Of a stretch of DNA of 64,000 nt, positions 50,816-60,484 are shown in pieces. Numbering within the stretch: position 1 is the first letter of the stretch; each line of letters starts with the position of its first letter. The stretch is taken from contig NW_005179259.1 of the NCBI RefSeq assembly GCF_000350225.1, forward strand, positions 1 to 64,000, written 5' to 3'. The notes under the pieces are model-generated. The model was given only the letters and a program-made list of their open reading frames with translations, was not told where the DNA came from and searched no databases. The DNA is from Chondrus crispus. Its lineage: Eukaryota > Rhodophyta > Florideophyceae > Gigartinales > Gigartinaceae. A program made the position numbers and the translations under genes.

Positions 50816-51069
50816 AATAGTCTCACATGCTTCTTCTGTATTGACTGTTCAATAGCTCGAGAAAGAATACTCATGCACCGCTGTGCCCCACGCTTGTCTT
50901 TGTCACCAACGCGGTCTGGATGTACAAGAAGCGCCAACCTGCGATAGCTTCGTTTTATGGCCTTTACCGACGACCCGACGGAAAAGATATTCACCAGAGG
51001 GGTTACGTCGATCTCAACTGTAGACAAATGACGAAGCGCGAGGACGGTTTCTTGAGAAATCGTGGACAT
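50816..51069 (-). pseudogene. J-domain reading inside the MULE
   Basis: J-domains stimulate Hsp70 ATPases through an HPD tripeptide between helices II and III. The minus-strand reading has helix II (VKAIKRSYRRLALLVHPD, the HPD included), a short basic loop (RVGDKDKRG) and helix III (AQRCMSILSRAIEQ). Helix I is represented by a short segment before NIFSVGSS. The domain lies within the MULE's terminal repeats, on the same strand and directly upstream of the transposase, about 21 bases from the linker ORF. It is either an N-terminal domain of the transposase polyprotein or a captured host exon. J-domains are not a usual part of MULE proteins. Confidence 0.65.
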
Positions 51070-51462
51070 TTTGGGGAAGACAAGGGACAGAGTAGATACG
51101 AGCTCAAGGGGGGGGAATAGGGGGGCGACTTTGCGAGGAAAAAGGCGACAATGGCACTTTGAGAAATTTCTGGGGGCGATTTGAGTCCTTTTGAAAAAAG
51201 TTGAGGGCGATTCTCACCTTGAGTCCAGTCACAGTAGGGCGACAGTGAAAAAGTGACATCAAGTCGCCCCCCTCTCTTGAACATTATCGAAACCCGCCCT
51301 ACTGTATCTTGATATGTTGTCAAATCGCCCCCCCCGATACTCAAGAAAACCCAAAATCGCCCCCCTCTATGCTAAGAAAAACACCTTGCCGCCCCCTAAC
51401 GACAAAATGACCCTAAAGTTTAATGTCAAGGATTAATATCAAACTGTCCAAAGAACAAGGTA

Positions 51463-52003
51463 CAGGGGGGGTCTCTTAATTAGTGCACTTTTAGTTAGTG
51501 CACATTGGACTTTAATGCACCCTCTGATAGCTTGGCACGACTTTGTACAGGTGTACACGTATGTTCACGCGAGCACAATGGTCGTCGCCGTCCGTAGAGA
51601 GCGGGTTCCATTCTTTTACAGATCCCAGCAACCTCATGCATCTTCGAACAACTAATCACACAATGAGCACAACTGAACCAGCATCCAGGGCGTCAAGAAC
51701 CCGCCTTACCCTTTCGCAAAAAGAGGAGGTGCTGCGGCGACTTTCACAGGCCTTTGCGCAGGCAGAGCGATATTGTGAGGAGGTGCGTGTTACGGAGGCG
51801 TCCTATCATTTACGTCTTGCTAAGCGAGCGTTGAGCCGTGTCTATAATGAACACACGAAGCGTCAGCGACGGCAGGCGCTGGTAACGGAACATTTCGTTG
51901 CTCCGTAAACTACTTTTTAGCGAGCCCCTTAGATAATGCACATTGAAGATAGTGCACATAGAATGCGCATAGCACGGGGTGCACTAATTGAGGGAGTCGC
52001 CTG
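51463..52003 (+). mobile_element. pogo-type MITE with TA target duplications
   Basis: The element starts CAGGGGGGGTCTCTTAATTA and ends with the inverted equivalent (CACTAATTGAGGGAGTCGCCTG), flanked by TA on both sides (51461-51462 and 52004-52005). Further GTGCAC/TAGTGCACAT words repeat inside both ends. The length is 541 bp. TA duplications and an encoded helix-turn-helix of CENP-B/pogo type place it with the Tc1/mariner-pogo group. Confidence 0.8.
51664..51908 (+). CDS. 81-aa helix-turn-helix protein of the pogo-type MITE
   Basis: The ATG at 51664 is chosen because the protein composition changes there from random to coding-like. The reading is intact to TAA 51906-51908. RLTLSQKEEVLRRLSQAFAQ matches the first helices of the CENP-B N-terminal / pogo HTH (typically R.RLTL.EK..I). 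The rest is a basic helical region (LAKRALSRVYNEHTKRQRRQ). The DDE catalytic domain of pogo transposases is absent, so the product could only bind DNA, probably the element's own ends. It could act as a repressor or be a fossil. Confidence 0.65.
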
Positions 52004-52005
52004 TA

Positions 52006-52365
52006 CAAGTTATGAGTAGTATGATAGGGAGATTCGTGCATGAATCATCCCGGACTCTGGAAAGGGTCTCTGGACCAGCCAAACCCGTCGGCCTCTCCCG
52101 TAGTGTGGTACTATGACACAGTACCTTGTGGGAAGTGTCAGCTGTCCCTCTCTTGCATTTGACATTATTTGATGCACCATGATGGTGCATGCATTCTAGA
52201 AGAGAGGAACTGTCTAGCGATTTCTGTAGTTTTCCGGTAGTCAAATCCCTACATAAAGCCTCAAAGCCCTGAGGTTCAAAAGAATAAAGAGGCATCGATC
52301 CCAAGACCTCCACGGGTTGTGGAGTGCTGGCAATAGTGATCACTAAGCCTCCTTAGGTTACGATC
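52006..52365. other. Left flank / presumed LTR region of gypsy-2b
   Basis: This 360-bp stretch leads to the gypsy-2b gag start. It contains a small palindrome (TGCACCAT/ATGGTGCA, about 52170-52190) and the 121-bp repeat found again at the 3' end. It is likely the 5' LTR, but its outer edge could not be set. Confidence 0.45.
52217..52337 (+). repeat. 121-bp terminal direct repeat of gypsy-2b, left copy
   Basis: This segment is repeated at 56744-56864 with one difference that I can see. It includes TGTAGTTTTCCGGTAG and ends GTGCTGGCAATAGT. It probably represents the end of the gypsy-2b LTR. Confidence 0.8.
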
Positions 52366-53430
52366 ATGAGTTTGAAAAACAATTCTGCTGTCGGGCCGCC
52401 GGTTTTTATTCCAGAGCGACATCCGGAACTAGCAGAACTTGGACGAAAGACGATTCACATTTTTTTGCGGGAGAGGGAGCGCTATCTTCTACGCGTTTCA
52501 GAGGCAGAGTCACAAGGAAGTGATTTTAAACCGGTTTCGTTGGTCTCTTCTGTCGATTTCGATTTGCTTGAATCACTTATTGACTTAGAAACTTTCCCCG
52601 GCGTCACTACGCGGGCTGAATTGAAGGACGAAACCCTTGAGAGATGGTTAATTGCTCAAGACAACTACACGCTTGATAGTTTTACAGTTGATGAGCTTGA
52701 TTCTTTCGTGCGCAAGTCAGTGCGTATTAAAACTGCTGAAACTGATCCAAAGTTACGAATAATTTCCCTCTTCACTGACTACAATACTTTCTTGCGTAGC
52801 AAGAAATTGGATAATATCAAGACGGACAACCCTAAGGCAGCTGTTCGCCATATCTGCAGTTTGCTGCGACCCCCGACGCTCCGGAGGAAAATTGAAAACG
52901 ACCTGTCTTTGCACAAGTCGTCTTTAAAGAAAGACTGGAAAGGTTTTTACAAATATGTGGTTGATATGGCAGTGGCTTGTGAACAATTTGTCCCATGCAA
53001 TGAAAGAGAGTATCCTTCATCTGCTTACAACCGTTCCGACTACGATAAAAATGGAAACGAGTATAACAAGCGCAGAAAACGGCCACAGAGACATACGGAT
53101 CGCCGCGTACAACGGGGAAAAACTTCCAACGGGACATCTGTTGTGCCGAGCGACTTTCCTCACCCTAAATCGCGGTTTTTGTTTCGTAACGTTACGAGTG
53201 GCATAAACATGGATCCACATTCCCTAACTGACCCGCAGAAAAAACTCCCGTCGTCGTGTTTGAACACAAATACGTGTGCAGGCGAGAGACATTTTTATCA
53301 ACAAATGCCCGAAGTCGTCGCCAGAAACCAAGAAGCGCCTTTCGGAGCAATATTTACGAAACAAGCCCAAACCATCAGGTGCCTTGAAACAGCTCACTGT
53401 CTCTGGTACGATTACAACAGAACAGAATAA
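52366..53430 (+). CDS. gypsy-2b Gag
   Basis: ATG 52366 opens a 354-codon frame (MSLKNNSAVGPPVFIPE). It is mainly helical with charged segments, a Gag-like central region (DWKGFYKYVVDMAVACEQFV) and a basic stretch (KRRKRPQRHTDRR). The zinc knuckle sits exactly where the frame changes: CLNTNTCAGERH is in this frame, while the remaining residues (FINKCP) are in the pol frame. The change falls on a run of five T at about 53292-53296. Beyond it the gag frame continues without meaning to TAA. Either the T-run is a programmed shift site or one base was gained. Confidence 0.75.
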   Translation: MSLKNNSAVGPPVFIPERHPELAELGRKTIHIFLRERERYLLRVSEAESQGSDFKPVSLVSSVDFDLLESLIDLETFPGVTTRAELKDETLERWLIAQDNYTLDSFTVDELDSFVRKSVRIKTAETDPKLRIISLFTDYNTFLRSKKLDNIKTDNPKAAVRHICSLLRPPTLRRKIENDLSLHKSSLKKDWKGFYKYVVDMAVACEQFVPCNEREYPSSAYNRSDYDKNGNEYNKRRKRPQRHTDRRVQRGKTSNGTSVVPSDFPHPKSRFLFRNVTSGINMDPHSLTDPQKKLPSSCLNTNTCAGERHFYQQMPEVVARNQEAPFGAIFTKQAQTIRCLETAHCLWYDYNRTE

Positions 53431-54853
53431 TACCCTTGCTGAGCGCCGCGACGGTCGTATCAAAGCCAAGTTGGCGGATACCATACCCGTCATTATCAAT
53501 GATGATTATGGCTCCGACCATGCTGCATTATCGGAGACACACCTCAACAAATTGGCCCTCTCGGATGTTTTTGTTTCGGTCTTGCCCTTGGCAACCCCTA
53601 TCACCATAGAACTAGCTGTCAAAGGCGGAGATCAGTCGATTGTAATCACGGCTGAACAGAAGGCTCGTATTTCAACTACCCTTCAGACATTGGAGGGACC
53701 CTTCAGACTACGCAATGTGGAATATATGGTGTTTAAGGAGCCTATGGACGAGGTTTTGCTGTCGAGGCCACTTCTACAGTCCCTTGGATTTAATCTCGAT
53801 GATCACTTGGTACGTGTTCGCCGTCAGTACAATGATGTGGATTGCTCGCATATTTCCTTTCACGCCGACGCGAATATGGCAGCAGCATCAGACCAACATG
53901 CCGGAGCTCTGTCTCGCTTAGTTTCTAAAGAGGTCACTACACAAGCAACCTTCCTGGCTGACAGCGAGGACGACAGTGCTGTGGCGCCTGCCAAAACAAA
54001 AAATGAACAGGAGACACCCGAGCTGGACATAATTGACGCAGGCGACCACGCTCAACAGAATGTAACCCCACATCTGGACCGCATGTTGACCGAAACCATC
54101 GACAACGGCCTATCTTCCGCCCATGCCGAAACTTTGAAAGGTATGCTCCAACAATACGTCGACGTGTTCCGTGTCAAACTTGGTTCCGATCCACCCGTCG
54201 ATGTTCCACCAATGAACATCCGCCTCAAACCTGACGCAGAGCCCGTGCGTGTGAAACTACGACGATATGCGCCACCCCAAGCAGCCTTTCTTCGCCACAA
54301 AGTTGCTGAATTGGAACGATTGGGGCTTGTGCGACGTAACAGTGAGGGCTCGTGGGCATGCGCCCCTCTCATTGTACCCAAGCACGGACCGGAACAATTC
54401 CGATTCACTACAGATTTGCGACCTGTCAACAAAGTTACCCTGGCACATGCCTGGCCCATGCCCGACCTTGAAACAGTGATCTCTCGATTAGCCGGGAAGA
54501 CATGTTTTGCTGCCATCGATTTGTGTCAAGGATACTGGCAACTGCCTCTCGCTGCGGAATCGCAGGAGTGCCAAAGTTTCATCACGCCTGATGGCGTATA
54601 CACCCCTACTCGTGTCATGCATGGGCAGAGAAACGCTGTGGCTTACTGTCAAAGTTCAGTACAACTGATCTGCCATGATATCTCGGACAAGCTACTTCTT
54701 TGGCTCAACGACATGCTTTTTCACGCCAAAGACGCAACTGAAATTTTGGATACTCTCAAAAGTTTTTCCAGCTCTGTCAGAGTCGAGGACTCAAGCTACA
54801 TGCATCCAAATGCAAACTTTTCCTGTGCGAAGTCAAGTGGTGTGGACGGTTAA
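53276..54853 (+). CDS. gypsy-2b protease and reverse transcriptase
   Basis: The pol frame overlaps gag by 155 bases. Protease-like sequence has IPVIINDDYGSDHAALSE in place of the usual DTGA strand and later VLLSRPLLQSLGFNLD. RT follows with NIRLKPDAEPVRVKLRRY, WACAPLIVPKHGPEQFRF, DLRPVNKVTLAHAWPMPD, AIDLCQGYWQLPLA and VMHGQRNAVAYCQ. The catalytic strand reads LLLWLNDMLFHA, with Asn for the first Asp of the DD pair; gypsy-2a keeps LDD. Near 54762-54768 (AGTTTTTCC) the reading leaves the frame. In the neighbouring frame the RT continues directly into the next ORF, so a single-base change at a T-run splits Pol. Confidence 0.82.
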   Translation: MQARDIFINKCPKSSPETKKRLSEQYLRNKPKPSGALKQLTVSGTITTEQNNTLAERRDGRIKAKLADTIPVIINDDYGSDHAALSETHLNKLALSDVFVSVLPLATPITIELAVKGGDQSIVITAEQKARISTTLQTLEGPFRLRNVEYMVFKEPMDEVLLSRPLLQSLGFNLDDHLVRVRRQYNDVDCSHISFHADANMAAASDQHAGALSRLVSKEVTTQATFLADSEDDSAVAPAKTKNEQETPELDIIDAGDHAQQNVTPHLDRMLTETIDNGLSSAHAETLKGMLQQYVDVFRVKLGSDPPVDVPPMNIRLKPDAEPVRVKLRRYAPPQAAFLRHKVAELERLGLVRRNSEGSWACAPLIVPKHGPEQFRFTTDLRPVNKVTLAHAWPMPDLETVISRLAGKTCFAAIDLCQGYWQLPLAAESQECQSFITPDGVYTPTRVMHGQRNAVAYCQSSVQLICHDISDKLLLWLNDMLFHAKDATEILDTLKSFSSSVRVEDSSYMHPNANFSCAKSSGVDG

Positions 54854-56799
54854 TCAGCGACACAGGGGTACGCATGGACCCTGCTCGCCTACAGGCTTTG
54901 CTAGACATGCCCCATCCACAAAAAGGTGATGAGCTGCAACAATTCGCCTGTGCCGCTAACTGGATGCGCGCGGGTATTCCAGAGTTCACGACTTTGATGG
55001 CCCCTTTAATTGCACTTTTGGGAAACGTTTATAACAAGGCAGGTGGTCGGACGAAGCGGCGTGCCTCTAAGATCAAGCTGGGAGACGTCGGATGGGCTGA
55101 GGTACATTCCCAAGCTTTTAGCAACGCCAAGGACGCTCTTGCGCATTCCGTCACTCTCGCTCACCCAGACGCTTCGAAACTGTTATGTTTATTCACCGAT
55201 GCCAGCGACAAGCATTGGTCCGGTGTACTAAGGCAGATCGCGCCGTGCGAGTTGGACCTACCGGTGGCAGAACAAAAACACTCTCCGCTCGCTTTCCTTT
55301 CTGGTTCTTTTAAAGACGCCAGCTCGCGCTGGTCTACACCCGAAAAGGAAGCGGCAGCAATCATTTTTAGCGTTGAGCGCCTCGACTACCTCCTCATGCG
55401 CCCACAAGGTTTTCATCTGTTCCCTGATCACAGCAATCTTGTTTTCATGTTCAACCCCGAGTACTGTGCAGCACGGATGACAAAAGCCAACTTGGGCAAG
55501 ATACAACGTTGGGGTATGACTCTAGCTAATTTCAGCTACACCATCATACATATATCCGGAGAAGAAAACTGCTGGGCTGATCTTTTGTCACGCTGGGGAT
55601 CGGAGCCAGAAAACACTCGTAACCAAGCGGTGGAAGTCCAACATCTGCGCATTGCTGCACTCTTCCAAGCTCCCTTTGCCCCCGATTACGACCCAGATTT
55701 CACATGGCCGTCCACGGCCGACATTTTTGCCGCACAACAGGCAATTACGGATGAAGACAAATCCGATTTTAGTTTGACCTTGAGTGGTGGTTTACTTAAG
55801 ACTCGAGACGGTTCCATCTTCATTCCGGCTACCTGCACCCATTTACAACTGCGTATCTGCGTCATTGGTCACTGCGGTCGTGCTGGTCATCGGGCGTTTG
55901 AAAGTACACACAGTTCTATCAAAGAACATTATTTTTGGAACACCATGCATGCGGACATCTCATCTTTCTGTCGTTCGTGTCTGCATTGTGTCGCGACAGT
56001 CGCAGGGAAAAGTGTCCCTCGCCCGTATGACCATGCACTTCATTCCGATAAGCCCAACGAGATCATTCATTTTGACTTCTTGTATATGGGGGACAGTGTG
56101 ACTGCGCACAAATACGCTTTAATCATCAAGGATGACGCCTCGATGTATACGTGGTTACAACTCGCTACAGAAACAGACGCTGAGTCAGCTGTCAACGCTC
56201 TGCTTAACTGGTTCGCAGCCTTCGGTGTCTCGCCAGTATGGATCTCTGATAGAGGTAGCCATTTCAAAAATATCCTTATGGATAAGGTTAATCGCGCGCT
56301 TCATGCCCACCATCACTTTACCACACCCAACACACCTCAAGCAAATGGTACAGTAGAAAGAGTTTGCCGCGAAGTCCTTCGAACTTGCCGTGCCCTTCTT
56401 TCAGAATTCCGTATGCAAGAAAAAGAATGGCCGTACATTCTTCCGATCATTCAATCCGTTTTGAACCACGCGAAGGTCGCGAGTCTTGGTCACCGTGCGC
56501 CTATTACAGTGTTCTCTGGTTTACCACAGGACAACCCTCTCAGCCTTATCGTTCCCCCAACACACTCAAAGCCCAAATCTCTCGATTCAATCAAGCTTTT
56601 ACGGTGCATACGTACTGACGCTCTTCTTGAATCGTTGGAATCCTTGCATCAAGACGTGGCCGCCCGAAGGACCAAACGCAGAGAGGCCTCCATCAACGCA
56701 CACAATCGAAAGACCAATGTGCAACACGCAAACTTCTCTGTTGGCGACTTCTGTAGTTTTCCGGTAGTCAAATCCCTACATAAAGCCTCAAAGCCCTGA
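54767..56799 (+). pseudogene. gypsy-2b RNase H and integrase, 3' truncated
   Basis: In the frame from about 54767 the RT connection domain (LKLHASKCKLFLCEVKWCGR) leads into ATG-containing sequence open to 56799. RNase H has LFTDASDKHWSGVL and STPEKEAAAIIFSVERLDYL. Integrase has a zinc finger (IGHCGRAGHRAFE … CRSCLHCVA) and all three catalytic regions: IIHFDFLYMGDS, VWISDRGSHFKN and TPQANGTVERVCRE. After NFSVGDF the frame runs into the 121-bp terminal repeat and stops. The GPY/F and chromodomain segments seen in gypsy-2a are therefore deleted. The complete catalytic triad and open frame suggest that this family was active recently. Confidence 0.85.
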
Positions 56800-56864
56800 G
56801 GTTCAAAAGAATAAAGAGGCATCGATCCCAAGACCTCCACGGGTTGTGGAGTGCTGGCAATAGT
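56744..56864 (+). repeat. 121-bp terminal direct repeat of gypsy-2b, right copy
   Basis: This copy of 52217-52337 is fused to the middle of the integrase C-terminus. It probably arose by a deletion from inside pol into the 3' LTR, with the short word GCGA-TTCTGTAG at the join. Confidence 0.75.
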
Positions 56865-57386
56865 AGTAACTTTACCATCTTTGCTCGTATACTCTTTTAC
56901 AGTAAAGTTTACTTAACATCTTACAACAGTACACGTCGGATGGAAGACGACCCCATCTCGGCACCAATCTCTCACACCGTGCAATAACACTAGTCTAGCC
57001 CTGTGCTCAAAATCTGGGAGAACTTTTGACTTGCAAAAATAGAAAATCTTTCCCCTGTCATTTTGTTTCAAACCAATATCGGTTTGGAGCTGCGCGCTCG
57101 AATACCCCAGTGGATATGCAGCTACAAACGAAGCGCCTGGTATTGCAGACGGGGAGGGATGGAGTTATGGTCACCTAAACTTTTTTTGGGAGAAAAAGTG
57201 GGAGAAGCTCTCCCAACGACCGTGGGAGAAACTCTCCCAACGACCGTGGGAGAGTTCTCCCAATTCTGGGAGAACTCTCCCAATTCTAGGATCCTTCTCC
57301 CTAGTTTGCAAGATATGTACAATGAAATGCGCATTGTCCGTCACCCCTTTCGTGCTCTAACCGTTACAATTCTGATGCTCATTTAT
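56865..57386. other. Gap with left end of the next DNA transposon
   Basis: No gene. From 57015 onward TGGGAGAA/TTCTCCCA words appear and become dense at 57188-57300, marking the left end of the transposon that follows. Confidence 0.6.
57188..57300. repeat. Left-end GGGAGAA/TTCTCCC cluster
   Basis: Repeats include GTGGGAGAAGCTCTCCCAAC, GTGGGAGAAACTCTCCCAAC and CTCCCAATTCTGGGAGAAC. The unit CCAACGACCGTGGGAGA occurs twice in tandem. These resemble transposase-binding subterminal repeats. Confidence 0.8.
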
Positions 57387-60300
57387 TCACGTAGACATTC
57401 TTGCTTTCTCCTTGAGCTTAGCCAACTCCGCAGGACTAATTTCGGCTTTCGGGAGCTTCCTTTCCGTATGCCATATATCCCAACACGAGCGGCAGATTGG
57501 CTGCGAGCACAACACGCACCACTGTCGCATCTTAGATCCACCTTTCTTTTGGAAACGCTTCTGCCTGTACATTATAGTATGAGTAAACGAACACAAACTA
57601 CAATACGCAGCCTTCCCTTTGATTGCCTGATGCTCTTCAGAACCGTTTAGACGCCTTACTGAATCCTCCCTTCTATTGTACTTTTCTACAACATCCGTTG
57701 TGTACATGTGCTTCATGTTGGCATGCGTTCCAGCATGAAAATTGCCCTGGTTCCCTGTTGAGTATCTATTTCTGTTAGAGACCATTTGGCAGAGGGTCGT
57801 GTTGGAGTCTCGGCTCTCCGACTCCATGTTAACATATTCCCGTGCGAGACACCTCGCAAATGACCCAAATGTTGCACAAGATGTTGCACGATGACGTGTT
57901 TTCTTATATCCTTCTTTCGTAGTAGCATGCTCTTCTGAAGCCAATAAATACCCTTTTGTGCGTGCGATAGCTATGCGATGAACAATTGCAGCGTTACAAA
58001 CCTGCCCACAAATCAGTCTCCCAATTATACTAACGATCGGGTTCTCGCTCGAGTTAGTGTAGGCCAAGCTTTTCAGTGCCCGACTGAATTCATCTACACC
58101 CCCCTTCAAGGCGTTCCAATAAACCAATAATGTAGGACGTATCATTCTACTGGGCGGTAACGGCCCGTTAGCATCTACGAGCCTTTTATAGGCCCTACAC
58201 AAATTATAATGCGAGGCCAATGAATACAGATCAGGGGAGTGGCTTCCACTTAGTAAAAGGTCGTATTCAGAAGGTATGTGAGAGGCATGTTTGCCCACCC
58301 AGTCAAAGGCACTTAATCGCACCGCATCCATCCAAAAGGAATAAGAGGAAGTCGCCACATCTGCAAACTCTATGAGGGCTGCATATAGTATTTCCCCAAC
58401 TCCATTGTGGCTGCCTTTTGCAACAATATATAAAACCCTCCTCAGTGACGTTACTAAACAATAGTGAATACATTGAAACCTGTACCCCGTGGTATCCACT
58501 AATTCCTTGAAATGAGCTGCAGCAGATTCAGAGTTCCCTACATGTTCTATAGAAACAAATGGGCTGTAGGCGTCCCTCCTCCTTTTCGCCTTCTCAATTG
58601 TATTGGGAGATGCCATAGTTTTCACTTCTATGGCAGCACAAACAGCATTCCCATCATCATCTGTTAGCCCTATCAGCCCATCAGGGCTATCTGCGAGCAT
58701 TGGGTTGGATTTTGACGCAACAAGGCCAACACTTCGGACGTAGTCCGCTCTATATTGGGTACCGAATAAAGGAAGCAGTTTCTGATGCGCAACTGAAGCA
58801 TCGAAAACACAGTGTTTTTCAATAAAAGCTGGTATGGCCCTTAGAACCTGTATTTCATTGACCGTGCCCTCCTTCATACCAGCCGTTGATACTAATGGCT
58901 TCATCGCCCAGGAGTCGAGTGAGGTCTTATAAAGGTTTGTGCGGAGAATAGCAGCATTTCCTCTATATATATCTTCTTGATTAGAAGATGGACCTTGCGT
59001 TGCTGGCACACCAATTCCATTTCGGAACTGTGCCTGGTACCTTTTCACAGCATCAATGAGTTGTGGCTTTCTCATCGTTCTCTTTTCCCTTTTGCCAACA
59101 GTTAATAAAAGTGAAATTATATTGTCTTTGCGGAGATTTTGTACTGCAGTCGAAGACATAGCAAGGAAGGCGTTAAGATCTTCTGAAGTTACCACAACAC
59201 TATCGTTCTGTTTCCGGATCCCAGTTATTCTCTGGATTCTGTCCCACTTATCGTCAAGCTGCTCCTTCACTTCGCAAGGTTCAAGGCTGAGCGGCTGCGT
59301 CATTGGAGTGAGGCGTTTGCCGCCTAAAATGTGGCTCATTCCTGAGAGACTAACATTGTAGTCACGAGATATAGCAGCAAAAAAGTTGCTGCCAGTGCGA
59401 GATGTGAACTTGAATGCTCTTGCCAAAAACCACGCAGGATCTTCCGACTGCATGACCGTCAAATGCCGTAGATTGGAAAGTGTTTGAACGACTTTCAGTA
59501 CTGTAGCACTGTACTGGAGCCCTCTTTCACGTAAATTGTAGCTATCTGCCATGTGCTCGTCGCTTCGACGGTCGTAGATGACCTGTATCTGTTCGACTTG
59601 TTCAGATGTAAAGGAAGTCCTGTAACCTTCCTTCGATACCATACAAAATTTATGGGCACCGAAGCGGCTTACATCATTGCTATATACAGCGGCGATGCGA
59701 CCTGAGTAACTTTCCCGATAAACGGAGGCCTCCACACTTCGACCTTGACTTCCACGTGGCTTTTTTATTGCACTGTACACAGCTCGGCATCCCCGCTCCG
59801 ACACAGCCATACCTTTGTGTTTTTGTGAAATCGGCCCGTCTCCGAAAACGAAAGGGAAGTTCAACGACCTCTTGTGGGTCCCTAACCCAGTAGCACAGAG
59901 CACTTCGTTGATAAATCTAATTGTTTCAACTTGATTGTATCCCCGGTCTGCTGCGAACAATGCATCTACCATCGGCCTGATTGACCCAGCTGTGGGTACA
60001 CCTTGTAACAACTGCACCAGCCTGTGCCAAACATCAATGATTTTTTCATTAGGGCGTGAGTAGTGACTGGCTATAAAAGTATGCGTTAAAGCTGAGCATA
60101 CAGCATTATTCACCGGTCCCAGAGCTTTCTTCGGGTTGTTTATCTGTGCTAGGTTGGTGAGATGCAAGACCGACCTAGAGCTTAGACGGTTATGGTCATC
60201 GTCCAATGAGTATATAGTTACACCCTCCACGTTGACAAGCACCCTGTTAATAGCGGCTAGTTCGGCTTCCATTTCCGTTATGAGAAAATTGCCTACAGTA

Positions 60301-60476
60301 GGCTTGTTGAACCAACCGAAGGCATTAGCATCAAAACGCTGCCGGTTTTCTTTAGTGCAAGACAACGCACTCCATACCTCTTTGTACCTCTGCCCTGTAA
60401 TGCCCATTTGGTAAAAGAAAGCTTCATTTTCCGGTGCAGTGATGGTAGCTGCACAGCTGTTGTACGACGCCGCCAA
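57387..60476 (-). pseudogene. DDE transposase with embedded YqaJ-type nuclease and C-terminal Cys-rich finger
   Basis: This 1029-codon frame starts within a fold continued from the upstream ORF (AASYNSCAATITAPENEAFF, QRYKEVWSALSC), resembling the N-terminal region of PiggyBac-like transposases. A DDE-type segment follows with IYSLDDDHNRL and ALFAADRGYNQVETIRF, GLGTHKRSLNFPF. Around residues 560-620 is LADSPDGLIGLTDDDG followed by AAIEVKTMAS, the SPDG…EvK signature of YqaJ/lambda-exonuclease-type nucleases. The C-terminus has CSLCSFTH and WCVLCSQPICRSCWDIWH, a Cys/His finger like that closing PiggyBac proteins. The reading is intact to TAA/TGA at 57387. Assignment to PiggyBac rather than another DDE superfamily is tentative; the nuclease motif is clearer. 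Confidence 0.6.
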
Positions 60477-60484
60477 TACGTGAT

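Larger units (their letters stand above)
47749..51422 (-). mobile_element. MULE (Mutator-like) DNA transposon with long TIRs
   Basis: The ends are long, imperfect inverted repeats. The left end reads TAAAGTTTAGG … GGTGTTTTTCTTAACATA, and the right-end complement reads TAAACTTTAGG … GGTGTTTTTCTTAGCATA; both then have AGGGGGGCGATT. Several further AGGGGGCGA words occur inside about 350 bases at each end. The 3.67-kb interior encodes a MULE transposase and an upstream J-domain reading on the minus strand. I could not find the 9-bp target duplication usual for MULEs. The left end lies 37 bases from the copia-3 target site. Confidence 0.85.

Noticed and set aside
47749-51422. 9-bp target duplication for the MULE
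   Set aside because: The nine bases outside each end do not match. The element's MULE status rests on TIRs and transposase.
51984-52343. Minus-strand ORF of 119 codons beside gypsy-2b
   Set aside because: It is antisense to the presumed LTR; its apparent repeat near 56.7 kb is simply the 121-bp terminal repeat.
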